Positions 22,071 to 27,592 of a DNA stretch of 27,592 nt are shown here, one piece after another. A model generated the notes under the pieces. The model had not been told where the DNA came from. It ran no database searches and saw nothing but the letters and a program-made list of their open reading frames with translations. The translations under genes and the position numbers were made by a program. The first letter of the stretch is position 1. Every line of letters starts with the position of its first letter. The stretch comes from CAYHMW01 sp964357925 (lineage in GTDB: Bacteria; Patescibacteriota; Microgenomatia; UBA8517), in the NCBI GenBank assembly GCA_964357925.1, contig CAYHMW010000015.1, positions 1-27,592 of the forward strand. Reading direction: 5' to 3'.

Positions 22071-22766
22071 ATGACTCCAAAAAAGGAACCTCGTCGAGTA
22101 AGGGCTGTTGTCGAAGAAGTAAAAGACCAAGAGGTAACTGAAGCCAAATTCGAATCAGTCGAAGAAAAAGCCAAGGAAACAATAGCTGAATTCCAAGAAC
22201 TCAAGGATCAAGTGCTCGTTACTCCACCGGCACAAGTAGAATCCACAGTTGAAGTTCCAAAGAGGCAAACCGGTAACGCTGAGGGTGTAAGTGTCAAGCT
22301 TATTGTCCTTGTTGCAGTCTTAACTGCTGTAGTTGTTGCTATAGTTTCAGGCGGTGTCTATGTTTACTACACAGGGATCACGAGTCAAGTTCAAGAAGAG
22401 TTAGACATAATAGAAACAGAGTCAACTCCAAAGCCAACCCAAACACCATCTCCCACTCCCAAAGTTTCACTAGAAGACATAGATGTTGAGGACTATAAGA
22501 TTAGTATTCTTAATGGCAGTGGAAAAATTGGAGTAGCTACAGAGGCAAAAACCTTAATTGAGAAAGAAGATTTCAAAGTAGTAGACACTGGGAATGCCGA
22601 TAGTTTTGATTTTACAGACACAGTCATAGAAGTCAAAAAATCAGTTCCAAACGCAGTAATCGACATACTCAAAAAGGTCTTGTCAGAGAAGTATTCAGTT
22701 AAAATCGGCGACAATTTAAACTCGACAGAGAAGTTCGATATCGTAATAACAGTCGGCACCAAATAA
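22071..22766 (+). CDS. Single-span membrane protein with C-terminal LytR_C domain
   Basis: The product is 231 residues. Residues 1-72 are charged and probably cytoplasmic (helical Glu/Lys-rich). A membrane helix follows at about 75-100, then a Thr/Pro-rich linker (about 120-137). The C-terminal domain (about 143-231) begins with Tyr-Lys-Ile-Ser-Ile-Leu-Asn-Gly-Ser-Gly-Lys-Ile-Gly-Val-Ala, the hallmark of the LytR/CpsA/Psr C-terminal (LytR_C) domain, and includes a Val-Val-Asp-Thr-Gly-Asn-Ala strand. The catalytic LCP domain is absent. A cell-wall role is inferred only. It converges on the M23 peptidase gene, with 3 bp between stops. Confidence 0.82.
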   Translation: MTPKKEPRRVRAVVEEVKDQEVTEAKFESVEEKAKETIAEFQELKDQVLVTPPAQVESTVEVPKRQTGNAEGVSVKLIVLVAVLTAVVVAIVSGGVYVYYTGITSQVQEELDIIETESTPKPTQTPSPTPKVSLEDIDVEDYKISILNGSGKIGVATEAKTLIEKEDFKVVDTGNADSFDFTDTVIEVKKSVPNAVIDILKKVLSEKYSVKIGDNLNSTEKFDIVITVGTK

Positions 22767-22769
22767 CGT

Positions 22770-23408
22770 TTATATCCTTGGAAGAACGGCAAAAGGATTA
22801 ATAGGATAGCCATTACTACGAACTTCTAGATGCAAATGGTCCCCAGAACTATACCCCGTTGATCCCACTAACCCAATAACACTATGGGTATCAACTATTT
22901 GTTCGGGTTTAACATTTATTTTAGATAAATGAGCATATAGGGAGCTCATACCGGCTCCATGCTTAACAATCACCGCATTCCCATAGGCATATTTCGAATA
23001 CTGAACACTATCCACAACTCCAGCCATAATAGGTACCACAGGGTCACCTGTAATGCCCTCGAAGTCAACTCCAGGATGAAATACCCGATAACCCTGGTTG
23101 ATCTGGATGAGCTCAAGAGGGTATTGGACGCCCTTCTCAGTAGCCAAGGTAATCTCCTGAGTCAAAAAGGTATTGTCGGTAGCCTCAAAATCACTCAGGT
23201 AATCTGAGCTCGTTGCAGGAATAAATGAAGCTGCGAGTACAAGTATGGCAATATTTGAGCCCAAAAAGCTCTTCATACGCTTGTGCTCAAACAGAGGCCT
23301 CAAAACACGCGATATTGGGTTTCCAGAACGCGAAGAAATCCACCTGTTGATCAATTTTATTAGATCAGGTCGATGCCAATTGGGCGAACTGGTCAAGAAC
23401 CGTTTCAT
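22770..23408 (-). CDS. M23-family (LytM) metallopeptidase, membrane-anchored
   Basis: M23 enzymes cleave peptidoglycan cross-bridges; some lack activity and regulate amidases. Zinc-ligand motifs are intact: Phe-His-Pro-Gly-Val-Asp (His-x3-Asp) and His-Leu-His-Leu-Glu-Val (His-x-His). The Ala-x-Gly-Val-Val and Tyr-Gly-Asn-Ala-Val-Ile-Val-Lys-His-Gly strands are also typical. The product is 212 residues from ATG 23408, with a basic 44-residue cytoplasmic part before a hydrophobic helix (Asn-Ile-Ala-Ile-Leu-Val-Leu-Ala-Ala). Other starts are possible: TTG 23447 (225 residues) or ATG 23276, which would give a standard signal peptide. No Shine-Dalgarno decides. A consensus promoter with a palindrome at its start site lies upstream. 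Confidence 0.88.
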   Translation of the reverse strand: MKRFLTSSPNWHRPDLIKLINRWISSRSGNPISRVLRPLFEHKRMKSFLGSNIAILVLAASFIPATSSDYLSDFEATDNTFLTQEITLATEKGVQYPLELIQINQGYRVFHPGVDFEGITGDPVVPIMAGVVDSVQYSKYAYGNAVIVKHGAGMSSLYAHLSKINVKPEQIVDTHSVIGLVGSTGYSSGDHLHLEVRSNGYPINPFAVLPRI

Positions 23409-23460
23409 AATGTGGGCAGGGGTTGTTTGAGTTCGATGTGAGCTCAAAAAAGCAGTAAAT

Positions 23461-23477
23461 CCTTGAAATTTTCAAGG
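23461..23477. promoter_or_regulatory. Perfect palindrome at the M23 gene transcription start
   Basis: CCTTGAAA-T-TTTCAAGG: 8-bp arms with a single central base, too tight for an RNA hairpin loop but ideal for a dimeric DNA-binding regulator. It begins at the predicted start site (about 23478) on the minus strand, where a repressor would block transcription. Confidence 0.5.
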
Positions 23478-23484
23478 ACGGGGT

Positions 23485-23514
23485 AGTATATACAGAGGGT
23501 TAAACGAATGTCAA
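23485..23514 (-). promoter_or_regulatory. Promoter of the M23 peptidase gene
   Basis: On the minus strand TTGACA (plus 23509-23514), an 18-bp spacer and TATACT (plus 23485-23490). The -35 overlaps the end of the upstream FMN reductase gene. The predicted leader is about 70 nt to ATG 23408, or about 31 nt to TTG 23447. Confidence 0.65.
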
Positions 23515-24029
23515 ATTAAAGGAGTCATGGCATCAACGATCCGCAAAACCTTCTCATCATAACTCTTGTCTTTAATACTCCCGTCCTTGTCAAACATTTG
23601 ATCGACCATCGGGAAAAACAACTTTGACTTTATCGGTATTCCTTCCACACCAACTATTACATGAAGAAATGCCTCAACAGCTCTTGCTCCACCAGTAGAC
23701 CCGTCAGAAACTCCAACTGGATAAAAAGGCTTATGTTTATATTCTGTATAAAGCTGGTCGATCAAAAGTTTTAGCTCCCCAGGATATGACCTGTTATATT
23801 CAGGCAACACAACAACAAAGCCATCAACGCTTTTTGCGATATCCTGCCAGCGACTTGGTCCATCCGTTTCTTTGCCGACCCGTACAGTAATTGGGGAAGT
23901 TAGGTGATCCTTAGGATCAACCAAAATTACCTCTACACTTTTGCTTTCAAGAACACGAGCAATATATTTCGCCACCACAGCACTCATGTTGTTTATTCGT
24001 CCAGTTCCAATAACCACAGCTAATCTCAT
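23511..24029 (-). CDS. NADPH-dependent FMN reductase family flavoprotein
   Basis: The product is 172 residues. The flavodoxin-like fold starts Met-Arg-Leu-Ala-Val-Val-Ile-Gly-Thr-Gly-Arg, the FMN phosphate loop of this family. Later come Val-Val-Leu-Pro-Glu-Tyr-Asn-Arg-Ser-Tyr-Pro-Gly-Glu-Leu-Lys, the diagnostic Pro-Glu-Tyr-Asn isoalloxazine-binding block, and Val-Ser-Asp-Gly-Ser-Thr-Gly-Gly-Ala-Arg-Ala. Such enzymes reduce quinones, azo compounds or metals with NAD(P)H; the natural substrate is unknown. It stands alone behind an extended -10 promoter. Confidence 0.92.
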   Translation of the reverse strand: MRLAVVIGTGRINNMSAVVAKYIARVLESKSVEVILVDPKDHLTSPITVRVGKETDGPSRWQDIAKSVDGFVVVLPEYNRSYPGELKLLIDQLYTEYKHKPFYPVGVSDGSTGGARAVEAFLHVIVGVEGIPIKSKLFFPMVDQMFDKDGSIKDKSYDEKVLRIVDAMTPLI

Positions 24030-24038
24030 GACTCTACA

Positions 24039-24047
24039 ATAGTAGCA
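24039..24047 (-). promoter_or_regulatory. Extended -10 promoter of the FMN reductase gene
   Basis: On the minus strand TG-C-TACTAT (plus 24039-24047), 9 nt before the ATG. No good -35 is present, as expected for an extended -10 type. The predicted leader is 2-3 nt. Confidence 0.5.
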
Positions 24048-24085
24048 CGCAAAAACCGGAAATTACGGTAACAAAACCAACCAAG

Positions 24086-24114
24086 TGGAAAGCCACGCCT
24101 GGTAAGATTATAAT
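24086..24114 (+). promoter_or_regulatory. Promoter of the 77-residue gene
   Basis: TGGAAA (24086-24091), a 17-bp spacer and a perfect TATAAT (24109-24114). The predicted leader is about 34 nt, with a strong Shine-Dalgarno at 24142-24149. Confidence 0.6.
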
Positions 24115-24141
24115 AGCAGCCAGCACATTTCATGTTTAAGA

Positions 24142-24149
24142 AAGGAAGG
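24142..24149 (+). promoter_or_regulatory. Shine-Dalgarno of the 77-residue gene
   Basis: AAGGAAGG (24142-24149), 5 nt before the ATG at 24155. It is one of only two strong ribosome-binding sites in the window and fixes the start. Confidence 0.75.
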
Positions 24150-24154
24150 TTAAG

Positions 24155-24388
24155 ATGATCACCGAATCCTGCTTAAAAAAGGCACTGAATATGGTCTTGC
24201 AGTGGATAAATGCCAATGCAGACACAGACACACTTAATCAAAGCATTGGGAGTTTGCACTACATGTACAAAGAAGTGGGTGGCAAGCTCTATGTTGGCGT
24301 GTCTCTCCACTCTGCGAGAGGAGAAAGGACATCCTTTAGTTTTTGGGTGAACCCACAAAGCGAAGAAATTCAGCAAATCTCATATTAG
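24155..24388 (+). CDS. Small protein of unknown function, stand-alone transcription unit
   Basis: The product is 77 residues with no recognised domain. The first ~35 residues look helical (Leu-Lys-Lys-Ala-Leu-Asn-Met-Val-Leu-Gln-Trp-Ile). The second half looks like three beta strands: His-Tyr-Met-Tyr-Lys-Glu-Val, Lys-Leu-Tyr-Val-Gly-Val-Ser-Leu-His, and Thr-Ser-Phe-Ser-Phe-Trp-Val. There is no signal peptide or membrane segment, so it is probably a small soluble alpha/beta protein. It has a perfect -10, a strong Shine-Dalgarno and a textbook terminator, all rare in this window, which suggests independent and strong expression. Confidence 0.78.
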   Translation: MITESCLKKALNMVLQWINANADTDTLNQSIGSLHYMYKEVGGKLYVGVSLHSARGERTSFSFWVNPQSEEIQQISY

Positions 24389-24402
24389 CAAACAGTAAGC
24401 AC

Positions 24403-24430
24403 ATAGCCCTCGACAGAGGGCTATTTTTTT
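24403..24430 (+). terminator. Intrinsic terminator after the 77-residue gene
   Basis: ATAGCCCTC (24403-24411), loop GACA, GAGGGCTAT (24416-24424): a perfect 9-bp stem running directly into seven T (24424-24430). It is the only textbook intrinsic terminator I see in the window. Confidence 0.92.
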
Positions 24431-24470
24431 GCCCAACAGCCAGTTTCACATCAAATATTCTATTAGACTT

Positions 24471-24479
24471 TGCTATCCT
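24471..24479 (+). promoter_or_regulatory. Extended -10 promoter of comM-yraN-dprA
   Basis: TG-C-TATCCT (24471-24479), 5 nt before the comM ATG, with no convincing -35. It predicts a leaderless mRNA and follows the upstream terminator by about 40 bp. Confidence 0.5.
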
Positions 24480-24484
24480 AAATT

Positions 24485-26026
24485 ATGCTCACCAAAATCC
24501 TCTCTGCTGCCAACGCAGGTCTGGATACCATCCCCATCGAAGTAGAAGTAAGTGTCAGCAAAAAAGGCTTTCCCGGTTTTAATATAATCGGTCTTCCAAG
24601 TAAAGCCATCGACGAAGCCAAAGAACGCGTCAAAACAGCGCTCGTTAATAGTGGCATCGATTTTCCACAAGCCAAAATCATTGTAAATCTCGCGCCTGCT
24701 GACATTCCAAAAGAGGGCAGCAATTATGATCTTCCAATAGCAATTGGAATTCTAAACGCTCTTGAAATCGCACCACTTCCTGATAGCAAATCCTTCTTCT
24801 ATGGCGAGCTGTCTCTCGACGGCAGTCTACGCCATACCAAAGGCGTATTTCTTTTAGCACTCGCAGCCAAGAAATATCACATTAAAAATCTTTTTGTGCC
24901 GGCAGAATCAGCCAACGAAGCCGCCGTCATAAAATCCCTAAATGTCTATCCTGTCAATAATATTTTAGATCTTGTTAATCATCTCAATGGAGTTGATGAA
25001 TTAATTGTCCCACTTAAGCCAAAGACAGAAAAACAAACAGAAGCCAACAACACCATTGATTTTGATTTTGCAGAGATCGTAGGACAGGAATTTGCGAAAA
25101 GAGCCCTCGAAATTGCAGCAGCAGGTGGTCACAACATCTTTATGCAGGGCCCACCGGGTTCCGGCAAAACCATGCTTGCGCGAGCTCTATCGGGAATTTT
25201 GCCACCCCTCTCCGAAGAAGAAAGCCTCGAAGTAACAAAAGTTTATTCCTTGACCGGCAACATTCCTCCAGGTGGTTCACTAATTTACACAAGGCCATTT
25301 CGTGTAAGCCACCACACAACGAGCCGCATTGGTCTAATCGGAGGCGGAAGTAACCCACATCCAGGTGAAATTAGCCTTGCCCACAATGGCGTTTTATTTC
25401 TGGACGAATTCCCGGAGTTCAGTCGCAGCACCCTTGAGGCCTTAAGGCAGCCGCTTGAGGATGGCAAAGTGGTAGTTACCCGCGCCGCCGGCTCCTCAGA
25501 ATTCCCCGCGCAGTTTATGCTGGTGGCAGCTGCGAACCCCTGCCCTTGCGGCTATCTAGGTGATCCCAAAAAAGAATGTAAATGCAGTGCAAGAATGATT
25601 ATGCGCTATCACGGGAAGCTCAGTGGCCCGCTAATGGACAGAATCGATCTTCATATCCAAGTCCCAACTGTCGATATCGACAAGCTAATTCCAGATGATC
25701 CAAGTAAAATTAAAAGGCCTGAAAGCTCTAAAGTTATCCGCGAGAGAGTACTATCAGCGCGTCTTAGACAACAAAAAAGATTCAAAGGGCTTGGAGTTCA
25801 CACAAACGCAGCAATGCGAAACAAGCACGTAAAAGAATTTGTGAGAATCGAAAAAGAGGCGATGGCAATTTTGAAGCAAGCCGTTAATGCTTATAATCTT
25901 TCAGCCCGCACTTACTTTAGATTAATAAAAGTCGCCCAAACAGTCACAGACCTGGAAGGAGCAAAAAGCATTACACAAAACCACATCGCAGAAGTATTGC
26001 AATACAGAGTCAGGGTAGAGAGTTAA
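24485..26026 (+). CDS. comM: Mg-chelatase-like AAA+ ATPase ComM/YifB
   Basis: ComM is a hexameric helicase that promotes branch migration during natural transformation. The product is 513 residues, the usual length. The N-terminal ChlI-like domain (about 1-165) has Gly-Leu-Pro-x-Lys-Ala-Ile-Asp-Glu-Ala-x-Glu-Arg-Val and Asn-Leu-Ala-Pro-Ala-Asp. Walker A is GPPGSGKT near 220-228, and Walker B is Leu-Phe-Leu-Asp-Glu-Phe-Pro-Glu-Phe near 300. The Cys-Pro-Cys-Gly ... Cys-Lys-Cys insertion (Asn-Pro-Cys-Pro-Cys-Gly-Tyr) and Arg-Ile-Asp-Leu-His sensor follow. The stop overlaps the yraN start by 1 nt (TAATG). Confidence 0.96.
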   Translation: MLTKILSAANAGLDTIPIEVEVSVSKKGFPGFNIIGLPSKAIDEAKERVKTALVNSGIDFPQAKIIVNLAPADIPKEGSNYDLPIAIGILNALEIAPLPDSKSFFYGELSLDGSLRHTKGVFLLALAAKKYHIKNLFVPAESANEAAVIKSLNVYPVNNILDLVNHLNGVDELIVPLKPKTEKQTEANNTIDFDFAEIVGQEFAKRALEIAAAGGHNIFMQGPPGSGKTMLARALSGILPPLSEEESLEVTKVYSLTGNIPPGGSLIYTRPFRVSHHTTSRIGLIGGGSNPHPGEISLAHNGVLFLDEFPEFSRSTLEALRQPLEDGKVVVTRAAGSSEFPAQFMLVAAANPCPCGYLGDPKKECKCSARMIMRYHGKLSGPLMDRIDLHIQVPTVDIDKLIPDDPSKIKRPESSKVIRERVLSARLRQQKRFKGLGVHTNAAMRNKHVKEFVRIEKEAMAILKQAVNAYNLSARTYFRLIKVAQTVTDLEGAKSITQNHIAEVLQYRVRVES

Positions 26027-26400
26027 TGAAACAACAAAACTACCAAAAAGGTAAAAGGGGAGAAGATATTGCAGAATCTCATCTCATTAGAAATGGTTTT
26101 CAAATTGTTGAGAAAAACTTCCACAATCGTTTTGGCGAAATAGACATCATAGCCACCAAGGGCAGCACTCTCCATTTTGTAGAAGTAAAACTTAAAATTG
26201 GTGAAGACTTTGGCACTCCAGAAGAAATGATTAATAAAAGAAAGCTTTTTCAAATAAGAAGTACAGCAGAACTTTTTATTCTCAAAAACAGAAAAATTGC
26301 AGGTATATTTCCTCATCATCAAATAGATGCAGTCTGCATAGTCCTCGATGAAAATAAAGAAGTAGAAAGGCTAAATCACTACGAAAGCATCGAAAGCTGA
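26026..26400 (+). CDS. yraN: UPF0102 / YraN-family nuclease-fold protein
   Basis: The product is 124 residues. YraN proteins have a restriction-endonuclease-like core: Gly-Lys-x-Gly-Glu-Asp-x-Ala near residues 9-17, Asn-Phe-x-Asn-Arg-Phe-Gly-Glu-Ile-Asp-Ile-Ile (putative metal-binding Glu and Asp), and Leu-His-Phe-Val-Glu-Val-Lys. The usual Lys-Thr-Arg after Glu-Val is Lys-Leu-Lys here. A role in processing incoming or recombining DNA is inferred from its common neighbours comM and dprA; the biochemical function is not established. It overlaps comM by 1 nt and lies 4 bp before dprA. Confidence 0.92.
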   Translation: MKQQNYQKGKRGEDIAESHLIRNGFQIVEKNFHNRFGEIDIIATKGSTLHFVEVKLKIGEDFGTPEEMINKRKLFQIRSTAELFILKNRKIAGIFPHHQIDAVCIVLDENKEVERLNHYESIES

Positions 26401-26404
26401 GCAT

Positions 26405-27268
26405 ATGAAATGGTCCGATTACAAGATCGATAAAATTACTTTAGACGATAAAAACTACCCAGAGTCATTAAAGTCAATTAAGTCTCCTCCAAAAGCTCTT
26501 TACTGCCGCGGTAATCTAAAGTGCTTGTCTCAAAAGTCTCTAGCCGTGGTTGGTAGCAGAAACGTCTCTCGCTATGGCCGAGCAGTAATCGACAAATTCA
26601 TACCTGCCCTTGTTGTCGAAAAGGTGGTAATAGTCTCAGGCTTTATGTATGGGGTTGATACTCTCGCACACGAAGCAACAGTGGCAGAAGGTGGGGTAAC
26701 GGTGGCGGTTTTAGCCAGTGGGCTTAATCAGTTTTATCCGCCAGAAAACGATAAATTGTATACAAAAATACTACAACAAAATGGAGTAATAATTTCAGAA
26801 TACGAACCCGAAGCAAAAACAAAGCTCTGGGCATTCCCACAAAGAAATCGCATAGTGGCAGGACTTTCAACTCTTGGAGTCCTGGTTATAGAAGCAGGAG
26901 AAAAAAGCGGCTCACTGATAACCGCCAACTATGGCAAAGAGTTTGGCAAAAAAGTTTTTGCAGTCCCAGGGCCAATAACCTCTCCCACAAGCAAGGGAAC
27001 TAATTGGCTAATCAAAGAGGGGGCAACACTAGTCACGGGTCCGGGAGACATCTTAGGAGTCAAATCAGAGAGGCTTAAAAAATCAACAAAACCAGAATTG
27101 TCAGGAGACGAAGCAAAAATATACGAATCACTTTCAAAGGGGGAACTCTCAATAGATGAATTGTCTATCGATACTGGCATCAATGTAGTTGCACTCTCGT
27201 CAATACTTTCAATGATGTCCCTCAAAGGTCTAGTGCAAGAAATAGCAGGGAAGTATTACGCAGCCTGA
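26405..27268 (+). CDS. dprA: DNA-processing protein DprA (Smf)
   Basis: DprA binds incoming single-stranded DNA and loads RecA during transformation. The product is 287 residues, without an N-terminal SAM-like domain, so it is compact. The Rossmann-like core has Val-Val-Gly-Ser-Arg (48-52), Ser-Gly-Phe-Met-Tyr-Gly-Val-Asp (78-85; Ser-Gly-x-Ala-x-Gly-x-Asp is usual), Gly-Leu-Asn-x-x-Tyr-Pro, Phe-Pro-x-Arg-Asn-Arg-Ile, and Glu-Ala-Gly-x-x-Ser-Gly-Ser-Leu-Ile-Thr. A C-terminal winged-helix region is at about 225-287. It ends the comM-yraN-dprA operon and overlaps the opposing zinc-ribbon gene by 13 nt. Confidence 0.96.
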   Translation: MKWSDYKIDKITLDDKNYPESLKSIKSPPKALYCRGNLKCLSQKSLAVVGSRNVSRYGRAVIDKFIPALVVEKVVIVSGFMYGVDTLAHEATVAEGGVTVAVLASGLNQFYPPENDKLYTKILQQNGVIISEYEPEAKTKLWAFPQRNRIVAGLSTLGVLVIEAGEKSGSLITANYGKEFGKKVFAVPGPITSPTSKGTNWLIKEGATLVTGPGDILGVKSERLKKSTKPELSGDEAKIYESLSKGELSIDELSIDTGINVVALSSILSMMSLKGLVQEIAGKYYAA

Positions 27269-27495
27269 TCCTCATGAAGTGGAGCACTTAGCGCAACTTC
27301 TTTCGAGTCACAAATCCTGCATTGAAAAGGATGAACCGAAGTAAAGCAAGTTGTACACATATACATACCTTCAATTTGCTTTACTTCAGTTCCTTCACAA
27401 GTGTTGCAAAGGAAAATAACATCATCCCGATCAAGGAGTCCATCGTTTGGACACCGAAACTCATGTGCATGATCATGATGCTCATCGACGCTCAT
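27256..27495 (-). CDS. Small zinc-ribbon-type protein, unknown function
   Basis: The product is 79 residues. Seven Cys are present: Cys15, then three Cys-x2-Cys pairs (30/33, 47/50, 59/62), with a His cluster at the N-terminus (His6, 7, 9, 11). This suggests one or two structural zinc sites, like those in rubredoxin-like or ribosome-associated ribbons. No enzyme domain is visible. A perfect TATAAT lies 6 nt before the ATG, predicting a leaderless mRNA. It diverges from the probable galU, and its 3' end overlaps dprA by 13 nt. Confidence 0.78.
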   Translation of the reverse strand: MSVDEHHDHAHEFRCPNDGLLDRDDVIFLCNTCEGTEVKQIEGMYMCTTCFTSVHPFQCRICDSKEVALSAPLHEDQAA

Positions 27496-27501
27496 ACAGG
27501 G

Positions 27502-27531
27502 ATTATATCTAAGTTTGCGTCAAATTAGCAA
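27502..27531 (-). promoter_or_regulatory. Promoter of the zinc-ribbon gene
   Basis: On the minus strand TTGCTA (plus 27526-27531), an 18-bp spacer and a perfect TATAAT (plus 27502-27507), 6 nt before the ATG. The -35 region is shared with the opposing galU promoter. Confidence 0.6.
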
Positions 27532-27554
27532 TCTGTGGCTGAAAGTTATAAAAT
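27525..27554 (+). promoter_or_regulatory. Promoter of the probable galU gene
   Basis: TTAGCA (27525-27530), an 18-bp spacer and TAAAAT (27549-27554), 9 nt before the ATG at 27564. It overlaps the -35 of the zinc-ribbon promoter. Confidence 0.5.
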
Positions 27555-27563
27555 AATGCTTCC

Positions 27564-27592
27564 ATGAAGATTAAAAAAGCTGTAATCCCAGC
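27564..27592 (+). CDS. galU: Probable UTP-glucose-1-phosphate uridylyltransferase, 3'-truncated by the window edge
   Basis: Only the first nine or ten residues are seen: Met-Lys-Ile-Lys-Lys-Ala-Val-Ile-Pro-Ala. This matches the start of GalU, where Lys-Ala-Val-Ile-Pro-Ala leads into the Ala-Gly-Leu-Gly-Thr-Arg nucleotide-binding loop. GalU makes UDP-glucose for glycan synthesis. Other sugar nucleotidyltransferases begin similarly, so the exact substrate is uncertain. Confidence 0.55.

Noticed and set aside
23008..23016. Near-match DnaA box CTATCCACA in the M23 gene
   Set aside because: A single one-mismatch site without neighbours is expected by chance in a window this size.
1..27592. CRISPR arrays, insertion sequences, prophage or tRNA/rRNA genes
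   Set aside because: No regularly spaced repeats, transposase, integrase, phage or structural RNA sequences were seen; gaps are almost all under 220 bp.

Overview
The window is a compact, gene-dense bacterial chromosome segment carrying the replication origin. Genes use the standard code: UGA is a real stop, for example for rnpA, jag and yraN, so this is not a Gracilibacteria/SR1 code-25 genome. Short or pared-down versions of core proteins (ValRS near 730 residues, YidC 270 residues without a periplasmic domain), a DUF4012 protein, orphan envelope proteins, almost no Shine-Dalgarno sequences and 1-25 bp gene overlaps suggest a Candidate Phyla Radiation (Patescibacteria) bacterium, perhaps of the Microgenomates type. 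That assignment is inference; no marker tree could be run. There is no phage, IS element, CRISPR array, tRNA or rRNA gene in the window.

Layout. 3-965: 3' part of an unrecognised exported protein, convergent with dnaN. 967-3620: dnaN and dnaA on the minus strand, with a probable oriC between them (DnaA boxes, GC-rich block, DnaA-trio-like repeat, AT-rich stretch). 3714-5743: the classic rpmH-rnpA-yidD-yidC-jag cluster on the plus strand, continuing into an O-antigen-ligase-like membrane protein and RNase HI (to 7334). 7467-10849: a large DUF4012 membrane protein, ribosomal protein bL25 and a Pro-rich tail-anchored protein. 10825-13014: valS (minus), divergent from a ClpP-like protease (plus) across a palindromic promoter pair. 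13854-17470: a minus-strand operon of a VanW-family protein, tsaD and an unknown protein. 17513-19802: a membrane-anchored solute-binding protein overlapping a nucleotidyltransferase whose coding sequence carries a cluster of DnaA boxes. 19803-22010: groES-groEL behind two consensus promoters and a CIRCE-like operator. 22071-24029: a LytR_C-domain protein, an M23 peptidase and an FMN reductase. 24155-24388: a stand-alone 77-residue gene with its own promoter, Shine-Dalgarno and textbook terminator. 24485-27268: comM-yraN-dprA, a DNA uptake/processing operon. 27256-27592: a small zinc-ribbon protein, divergent from the start of a probable galU.

How it works together. The window combines replication initiation, ribosome and RNase P biogenesis, membrane insertion, chaperonin and natural-transformation functions with several single-span envelope proteins. 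The most striking regulatory pattern is that about ten transcription units have a sigma-70-type -10 box ending only 5-11 nt before the start codon, which predicts leaderless or near-leaderless mRNAs. Only two genes (the ClpP-like protease and the 77-residue protein) have strong Shine-Dalgarno sequences. Most genes are recognisable housekeeping genes. I did not find a clearly new multi-gene system, but several small loci deserve a second look.
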